Source of the DNA: Litoditis marina
Taxonomy: Eukaryota > Nematoda > Chromadorea > Rhabditida > Rhabditidae
Direction: 5' to 3'
Length of the DNA: 64,000 bases
Assembly: GCA_964036275.1 (NCBI GenBank)
Contig: OZ038435.1
Location: 29,555,521-29,619,520, forward strand
The position numbers and the translations under genes are program-made. Numbering within the stretch: the first letter of the stretch is position 1; every line of letters starts with the position of its first letter. Below the pieces are notes generated by a model. The model was not told the origin of the DNA. It ran no database searches and saw only the letters and a list, made by a program, of their open reading frames with translations. Positions 57,297 to 64,000 of this stretch are shown in pieces.

Positions 57297-57302
57297 AATA
57301 AA
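57297..57302 (+). terminator. unc-49: candidate polyadenylation signal before cassette C
   Basis: AATAAA occurs 637 bases after the cassette B stop and 50 bases before the cassette C acceptor. A similar AATAAA (52513-52518) lies ten bases before the cassette B exon. Use in vivo is unproven. Confidence 0.35.
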
Positions 57303-57351
57303 TTTACAAGTTTGTAAACAAACAAACAAAACAACAAACAAAAAACTTTAG

Positions 57352-60005
57352 ACGCGTATACAACGGACACGATTGAGTACGAGTGGTGTAGTAAAAAGGA
57401 GGCCGACTGTGCCAATGCGGTGAAGACAAACGATGTGGAACTTCCATCCTATCGCTTCGCCCAACTCTGCAAGGAACGCACCATGGCCACCACCTCTTCC
57501 GGTAGGTGATTCGGGTTGAAGAATGAATTTGAATCTATACTTAAGCCCCCCCCCCCGTTTTGCGATTGTTCCACAATGTTTGTGGACGTGAAACCCCTCG
57601 CGTGAAAATGGGTGCCAAACTTATGAAGTTCTGCCCTTCCCCGGAATTGAACCTGTGAGCAAAAGATTTGTAGCAGGGCGCTAGCCAATGCGCCGTTAGA
57701 GCACATAATTAGCATGCTGCGGAATCAAAGACATGTGTGCGTACACAGCGGGATGTGAGATATATAGTACCTTTCCACCTTTCCGTTGCGACGACTATAA
57801 CTAGAATGGATTATATGGCAATGTGGAACAAAATACCACTGCTTTTGTGAATCCACATCTACAACTACGAAAAGTTCATAATCTAAAGTAGAGTGCATAC
57901 TATGCAGAAATGGTTAACCTCTCTGTTCAAGGTTCGTATTGTCGCCTGTACGTGATGTTCATATTCGATCGGGAGAGCGGGTTCTACATGTTGCAGATAT
58001 TTCTCCCTGCTGGACTGGTCGTCGCCATTTCATGGGTAGGTCAAACGAACAATAAGTTTTCCGGAGGGTGTATAGTCTGAATTCTGCAAGCGGTTACCCA
58101 GCCTAATTACAACACATAAAATTTTCGAAAAACACATCGTAGGGCTCGAGGGAGAGATAAAGGACAACTACGGGTGATTCTCAGGGATAAAGATAGAAGT
58201 TTGTTGATCCATTCGAATAGACACAACAAAAATTCCTTCAACAAAAATGGGTTTATTCTGTAACAAGGTTCTGTTTTCCAGGTTTCGTTCTGGATTTCGC
58301 GAGACTCTGCCCCGTCGCGAACCATCATTGGTGTCACAACCGTACTCACGGAGACCCATCTCATGACGGGGACTAATAGGTACAGTTATTTTACTATAGT
58401 CATCGTTCAACAGAGAGTGAGAACCAACCTTTTTTCCTATTTTTTGAGCTCAGAAAGCCAGATGAAGTCGTACCATTAATAGCGAATCGCATCCACATTT
58501 GTAGCGAGAATTTGCGAGTTCCACCCCGTTCGAAATTTCTGTGGTGGTTTGAAGAGAACCAAAACGCAAACAACGTCTATAAAGAATTTTCTGACGCATC
58601 ATCTCGTCTCAACCTGTCTAATATGTTTTCAGATGAAGTTGGTCTCACGAGTTCAAAACAATAAAACAACACAAACACAAAAACAAACGTGTGCTCCTCC
58701 GGCATGAAATTTTTAGAGTCGTATCTTTTCAGAAGTCTTCCCCCGGTGGCGTACGTGAAGGCAGTCGACGTCTACTTGGGATTCTGTTACCTACTGGTCG
58801 TTCTGGCTCTCATGGAGTTCGCCTGTGTAGCATACTCGAAGGTGACATGATTGGTTCTGGAAGTTTTGGAGAACAAAGAGCACAAAGGGTGAACGTATCC
58901 ACCCAAAAAAAGTAGTATACAAGTTCATAAACATGGGGAACGTGAGGAAAATCATGAAGGGTGAGGGTAGAGCAACTCGAAGTTAGTCCTTCTCGGAGGG
59001 GAGAAAAAACAATTCGAGAATAACGTCAAAATTAGAATTAGTGGAAGTATTAACTGTTTCTTTACAGAAAAAGAACGAGGACAGACGTCGTAGGGAAAAG
59101 AAGAGCGAGCACAAGCCGGCTCCTCCCACTCCGGATCTTCTACATGGTAGATACCTCTCTCGCTATCTGTCTCTTTCTATCTCTCTTCATCTTTTCTCTG
59201 TCTATCTCTGTTATTTCACTTCTCGCGATTATAGAACCCATGGAAACATATTTTCAGATACATTTTGCCAACCCTCAACGGAAATTTTCCCAGTTTACGC
59301 ACAAATCGATAATTACCCTCCTCTGCTCATTTGATCTACCCAATCGATAGATTCATTCAACATACTTATGAATCGATATTTCCACTCCCTTGCTTATTCG
59401 ATCTCCGCAATCAATACTCCTTTCAGATGTCCGTCTGGCCGAGTGTACTTGTAACCAGGCGGGTACTTCCATTATCCAGGTGGTCCGAAATCCGACCAGC
59501 TTCTGTGTCAGTCACAGCCACATCGATATTGCCAGTCGAATCATATTCCCCTCCGCGGTGAGACTTTTTGACCTACTCAATAGATTACTGTAGCTTTTCT
59601 TCTGTGTGCATTTCATCGATATTGCCAATAGGATTGTACTTCCCTCCGCGGTGAGACCTTTTGACCTAATCAATGAATATCAATCTTCTCCAGTCTATTA
59701 CACTCGTTTTTAACAAGTTTTTCTCTTCAAATATATATATATTTATATCCATCCATAGTCGTCGCCCACTTCACACGTTATACTGTAGTTCACACATTCA
59801 AAACACGTCAAACGTCTCTCTATTGTTTACTGTTTCAACAACTTTAGTTCATATACCTGGTACGTACTCAATCGATAAACAACCGTAACAAATCAATCAA
59901 TAATAATTTCAGTTTATCATCTTCAACATAACCTTCTGGATAGTTCTCCTAGCCAAGGCCGACCGTCTCCCGTACTACTCGGACAGTGAGATGGACAGAT
60001 GTTGA
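57352..60005 (+). CDS. unc-49: unc-49 cassette C: C-terminal transmembrane half
   Basis: Exons: 57352-57501, 57932-58035, 58282-58379, 58733-58841, 59068-59146, 59427-59557, 59913-60005. Exon 1 gives (Y)AYTTDTIEYEW (loop B), an extra Cys pair region (EWCSKKEADC) and TTSSG-SYCRL. M1 is FYMLQIFLPAGLVVAISW. M2 reads APSR-TIIGVTTVLTETHLMTGTN, so the usual PAR is PSR and a Glu and a His lie in the outer half. M3 is LGFCYLLVVLALMEFACVAY. A basic loop (KKNEDRRRREKKSEHK) and a Cys-containing stretch lead to IDIASRIIFPSA and M4 FIIFNITFWIVLLA, ending EMDRC-stop. Full length with the shared half is 438 residues. In C. elegans the C subunit co-assembles with B and changes pharmacology; the same role here is inference from order and similarity. 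Confidence 0.92.
57603..57799 (-). mobile_element. 197-bp element with tRNA-like core, copy 3 (diverged)
   Basis: On the minus strand it starts TATAGTCGTCGCAACGG and carries GGTTCAATTCC as B box and TGTGTACGCACACATGTCTT upstream. Its far end has lost the clean ACTATA. It lies in the first intron of unc-49 cassette C. Confidence 0.75.
59591..59678 (+). pseudogene. partial tandem duplicate of the pre-M4 exon of cassette C
   Basis: Sequence matching the 3' half of exon 59427-59557 and its donor reappears 93 bases downstream (ATCGATATTGCC...CCCTCCGCG|GTGAGA). The translation IDIANRIVLPSA parallels IDIASRIIFPSA. No in-phase acceptor precedes it, and reading through from the real exon meets TAG, so it is probably a decaying duplicate within the intron. 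Confidence 0.65.
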
Positions 60006-61167
60006 ACTACGCCTCAGGCTGGAGAGTCTGGTCCCTCTCCAAACCCCATTGTCTCTATTCCATAGGGTGTATGCCGCAGGTAGTTTGATCCCATTGATTT
60101 TCGGTCAAAAGTAGTGAAATATGAGTATCGGGATCAAACTACATCGACCGCCCCCAATTACGATAGTACGGCCATTAAAGTGTTACTCTGTTACTTATCT
60201 CACTATCTGAGCCAAAATTTGTGATACCCCAATATTGAACACGTATTTATGTTTGAATCATCAATTGTAACATAACACTTCTGATAAACAAATGCCTTAT
60301 GCTCCAGTAGCAATCATTTTTTAAATATTTAATAGTTTATTATGACGTCATATCTATTAATGCTGACAATGAAGATCTGATCAATTTCTTGAAATTCAAT
60401 ACACTACTGTAACGGAACTGACGGTTACTTTGAACCCGCAACTGACTACGCCTAGGAGAGCAAAAATGAAGAAAAACACAAAAAAAGTATACATCTAACA
60501 AAAAGCGCACAAAGGACGTCTAAGCCGAATGACTATTCTCACTACAATCAAACAAAAAACACGAGAACCAACTTTTGGGAAAGAGAAAACGTCTGAGTAC
60601 TAAACACTTGAAAGAGCTGGTGTACTAAACAAAACTGTTTCAAAAAAGTTCACTTTTTCACACTAAAACACCAGCTCCCTCATTTCTTCGGTATAAAGTA
60701 TAAAGTATGCGCATGACATGTTATGCAATGAGTACAGTATGTATAAAAAGACACCGGTTTGCATGAGAATTTTGCTACTATGGCCGTATAAAGATGTATG
60801 TGATCGACTAAAACACAAGACAGAGATAGGGTGACTGAAGCCTACGAGTTCGCAACCGAACTAGTTTTCAAGAATTTATGTTCGAACGTAGTTTGACCCA
60901 TCAGTGAGATAACTTTTCAGTTTCAAACCACTACAATTCTTCAAAAATGTGAACCTTGAGAACTCTGTAACTCAAGTTCGGTCTAAACTGCGGAGAACGT
61001 ACAAATACAGTGGGATGCTGAGAAAAACAAGAGGAAAAACATGAAAACACATGGAGCACATACCTACAAAATTCTACTTTTCTCTGTATCTAGACTACTA
61101 ACGAAACTGTCAAGTGAGAGAGCGTTTGGAAATGAATAGCACAATGAGTTGATGAGAATCCACGCAC
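60006..61167. other. intergenic between convergent unc-49 and CDF genes
   Basis: The interval should hold both 3' UTRs. A TGTAGTTTGATC-type hairpin lies at 60080-60143. I see no gene here. Confidence 0.5.
60080..60143. repeat. TGTAGTTTGATC hairpin, representative copy
   Basis: GGTAGTTTGATCCC pairs with GGGATCAAACTACA across about 36 bp. Other copies with both arms: 3299-3363, 6080-6117, 36663-36720, 40831-40902, 43559-43629, 49115-49167, 51580-51647 and 54219-54267. Single arms occur at about 7285, 12040, 36185, 45172 and 46918. Loops differ in sequence while arms are conserved. Confidence 0.8.
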
Positions 61168-63497
61168 TCAAACCACTTTGTGCTCATCCTTTGGCTGGTG
61201 ATCGTACTCGTAATCCGTATGTACAAAGGCACGTTCCACCTGAAAGCAAAAATCATGTAATATGCATGGTACGGGGATATAATAGGCTCGGAAGGCAAAT
61301 TCGTGACATATCTATAATTTAAAGAAACTTGAACTGATTTACACGTTTGTCCGAATGGCAAAGTGCTGTGTTTTGAAATGTTATTTCCTCAAACCGAGCA
61401 TGTCAATTTATACAGTTTTAAATCAGAACAGAATAGCGATGTTGTAGTTGTATTGTAAAGAGTTCAGAGGTCAGGGTCAGGAAATGAAAAAAAAAGGATC
61501 AGTGATAATCCGAACTTAATTGTCAACTCACCTCTGGCAGGCTTTCGATATTGATTTGTAACGATTCACTGATATCGTGCGCCACCTTCAAAATCATGTT
61601 CCTATCGAGCACAATGTGTACCTGAGAACAGCATCTTATAATTTTTAGACTAGTGACCATCCATTTTTTAAACTACCGAAAGGAGCTTATGATGATATGC
61701 ATACTCAGAGCAGAACGAAAACGTTCCGTTGAAAGTGGTTATGTAAATCGATGATTGAATCCTTCAATCGGTTACACGGTACAGTAAGAAAAGCTAACCT
61801 CCACAAGAAACTTGGTTCCAAAGTGGTAGACGTACACGGTGTCCAGATGCGAAATTCGATCGTCGTGGTCTATACACACCTGTAAACAACAACACAGTTC
61901 ATGAGTCTCACAACAAAAACGATACCACATCAACCATAATCTGACAACCCTGCCTCAAAATCGAGCTCAATATGTTTCCAATTCGCTCATTTTGCTAACT
62001 CTAGAGCAAAATCACAGGATTGACGTTTAACGCATTTTCTAGACAATTTGACGTAATCTAATGATCTAGTAACACTTGATATTTGAATGAACTCACCTTG
62101 ATGATTCTGTTGATGAACTCGGGATTGGCCGTTTTGCCACTAAGCTTGGACAGATGCTCTTTGCCCGTCTTCACCCAGGTGAACAGAATGTACAACGAGA
62201 CTATCAGGGCGCCTATAGGGTCCAGGTAGTACCAGTATCTGGAAATGTTAAGTGGTGGTCCATGACCGATCTCCAAATCTGTTTTCATCTGCTTGCTCTG
62301 AGGTATTCGCGTATTCGTGGCAAAACAAATGAGAAATATAGGAATTTATGTTCGCAGCCTCGTTTTCTTAAGTGCGTTGTACGTAAGAGACAGCCACCAA
62401 CAAACAATCGATAAAAAAATCTTCTAGTTTTCTGTACGTAAGAGACAGCCACCAACAAAAAATCGATAAAAAAACTCTTCTAGTTTATTGTTATAACCCA
62501 CTTCTGTGCCAACCATGCACACGCTAGAGCCACTGAATTTGAAATACAATCGTTTCGATGGTCCATGGCTAGAACCTCAATAGACGGATCATTCTTGTAT
62601 CTGAAAAGAAATAGGCTATTGAAAATGATTAAAAATGGTTGACGGCAACCACTACAAACTACAATAACCATGCTGACCACCAAAACCAGAAATCGTTTCC
62701 AATCTCTCATGGAACATTTAGAATATCATTAAAGGAAAACTCGTCCCTTGACGAAAATTTGTAGAATCCACATGATCTTTTTTGCCTTGGGCATTGATAC
62801 GAACTAACAAAGCTGTACTGTTTAACGCTAATGTAAAATGTCGACGTGAAAAATATGTTTCAGATCTTCGACTCACTTCTGACAGACGAGGAACAACGTG
62901 AACTTAATGATGACGGTGGATACCATAATTCCCACGGTGGTCCAAGACATGTCCAGCTCAGGAATTTCACCCTTCTCTGAAATTAACAAACACTACATAA
63001 ACTGAAATTGTTCGTAAAACAACAAAGAGTTCGGTAATATTGACAGAACTTTCACTCTTTCAGAAAATTCTCAAGGCTTCTTACATCGACATGATATTGA
63101 GTTGTAAGCGGCATTGTCAGTAAGTCTTTTCGTCCTGTTTTCATTTTCTCAGAGGCTTTCAACTGATGATGACCCAACCGTCTGAGAAAACCCAAAACCG
63201 TCTTGAATCAGGGTCGAAACGGTTTTGAGTACATCTCTGACCGATCACATTAACTTAATCATTGTCTGAATAGTCTATTTTGATCAATGAACGATTACCT
63301 TTGTGAAATGAATCAGACTGGGAAACTCCCTCACTGGGTAACTTTTTAAAGAGTTCCGGTGTAGCAGTTGACTGTTGATTCATGAAAGAAAACTCAAACT
63401 AACGTGTGGTTTCGAAGGTGTAGGCGGCGAAGATTCGTTTGAATGCGTCAAAGATCAGCTGCACACTGGCCACACCCATGACCACACTAATGATGAT
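61168..63497 (-). CDS. cation diffusion facilitator transporter, C-terminal part (Mn-type motif)
   Basis: A minus-strand gene whose 5' exons lie beyond the right edge. Exons: 63404-63497, 62877-62976, 62502-62600, 62097-62238, 61799-61879, 61532-61621, 61168-61239, giving about 225 residues. Three membrane-helix regions precede the tail: IIISVVMGVASVQLIFDAF, TVGIMVSTVIIKFTLFLV, and IEVLAMDHRNDCISNSVALACAWLAQ followed by LDPIGALIVSLYILFTW. DHRND gives the DxxxD pattern of the fifth helix seen in the Mn/Fe branch of the CDF family, rather than the HxxxD of Zn transporters. A cytoplasmic C-terminal domain follows (CIDHDDRISHLDTVYVYHFG..FLVEVHIVLDRNMIL) and ends EHKVV-stop. The protein would export divalent metal from the cytosol by proton antiport; the metal is inferred. 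The first in-window acceptor, CTTCAG at 63498-63503, requires upstream exons. Confidence 0.9.
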
Positions 63498-63521
63498 CTG
63501 AAGCGAGGATAATATCACAAG

Positions 63522-63960
63522 TAGGGTTGTTAAAGTCGAACTCGAAACTCGACTCGACTCGAAAAAACTCGAAAACTTTCGAGTTGAGTCGAACTCGAAA
63601 ACTCGAAATTTCTCAAAACTCGAAAACTCGAAATTTTCAAAAGTCTAAAACTCGAAAACTCGAAATTTCCCAAAACTCGAAAACTCGAAATTTTGAACGC
63701 GAAAACTCGAAAATCAAAATTTCGGACTCGAAAAATGTCTCTTTTGGGTCCAAAAACACTCAAAACTCGACTCGAAAAAACTCGAAAATTTTCGAGTTGA
63801 GTCGAACTCGAAACTCGAAAACTCGAAATTTCCCAAAACTCGAAAACTCGAAATTTTTCAAAACTCGAAAACTCGAAATTTTTCAAAACTCGAAAACTCG
63901 ATAACTCGAAATTTCCCAAAACTCGAAAACTGGAAATTTTGAACTCGATTAACAACCCTA
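63522..63960. mobile_element. hAT-like element filled with a CTCGAAA minisatellite
   Basis: The ends are TAGGGTTGTTAA and TTAACAACCCTA. They are flanked by the 8-bp direct repeat ATCACAAG (63514-63521 and 63961-63968), as expected for hAT transposons. The interior is almost only ACTCGAAAACTCGAAATTT-type repeats, with two GACTCGAAAAAACTCGAAAA..TTTCGAGTTGAGTCGAACTC blocks that fold back. It lies in an intron of the CDF gene. Long frames across it on both strands are low-complexity artefacts. Confidence 0.85.
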
Positions 63961-64000
63961 ATCACAAGTCAGTCATTTCTGAACGTTGAAAGTAATACCC

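Noticed and set aside
63527..63955. Frames of 125 and 141 residues rich in KTRKLEIS or FRVLGNFE repeats
   Set aside because: They are translations of the CTCGAAA minisatellite inside the hAT-like element on both strands.
63520..63960. A CRISPR-like array
   Set aside because: The repeats are contiguous without unique spacers and sit inside a eukaryotic transposon with target duplications.

Overview
The window looks like nuclear DNA of a Caenorhabditis-type nematode. The genes are intron-rich with GT..AG introns and short TTTCAG-like acceptors. Two start codons lie directly behind acceptor-like sites, as expected for spliced-leader trans-splicing. Short inverted-repeat transposons are dense. 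One locus has the exon layout of the C. elegans GABA-A receptor gene unc-49. The species cannot be named from the sequence alone.

Layout, left to right. (1) 0.6-3.7 kb, minus strand: a three-exon gene for a 108-residue single-pass membrane protein, with 2.4 kb of repeats in its last intron. (2) 5.2-6.5 kb, minus: a three-exon gene for a 100-residue secreted protein with ten cysteines. (3) 6.5-11.2 kb: repeat-rich DNA without a gene I can support. (4) 11.2-19.3 kb, minus: a complete 25-exon gene for the U5 snRNP GTPase EFTUD2/Snu114, 974 residues. (5) 19.8-29.4 kb, plus: a 16-exon gene for the Sec1/Munc18 protein SLY1/SCFD1, 648 residues, sharing a 531-bp divergent promoter with EFTUD2. (6) 29.4-41.0 kb: 11.7 kb without a recognisable gene. 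(7) 41.0-60.0 kb, plus: the unc-49 locus. One shared ligand-binding half is followed by three complete tandem C-terminal cassettes (A, B, C), each with its own M1-M4 and stop. (8) 61.2-63.5 kb, minus: the 3' part of a cation diffusion facilitator transporter that runs off the right edge.

The genes do not form a pathway. EFTUD2 (splicing) and SLY1 (ER-Golgi fusion) are housekeeping genes, while unc-49 encodes the neuromuscular inhibitory receptor. The most striking structure is the three-way alternative C-terminus of unc-49. In all three cassettes the first exon starts in the same phase and completes the same Tyr codon. That layout is known from C. elegans. Details that may be new here are AATAAA signals just upstream of cassettes B and C, a partial exon duplication in cassette C, two competing acceptors in cassette A, and a 9-bp-TSD palindromic element four bases from a unc-49 splice donor.

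Repeats worth noting are a 197-bp element with a tRNA-like core (three copies), a ~236-bp TIR element (three copies), a ~2-kb composite repeat (two copies, both in introns), a hAT-like element filled with a minisatellite, and many tiny TGTAGTTTGATC hairpins. All coordinates come from reading splice sites, phases and translations by eye. Every internal exon junction given is phase-consistent, but no alignment or database search was run.
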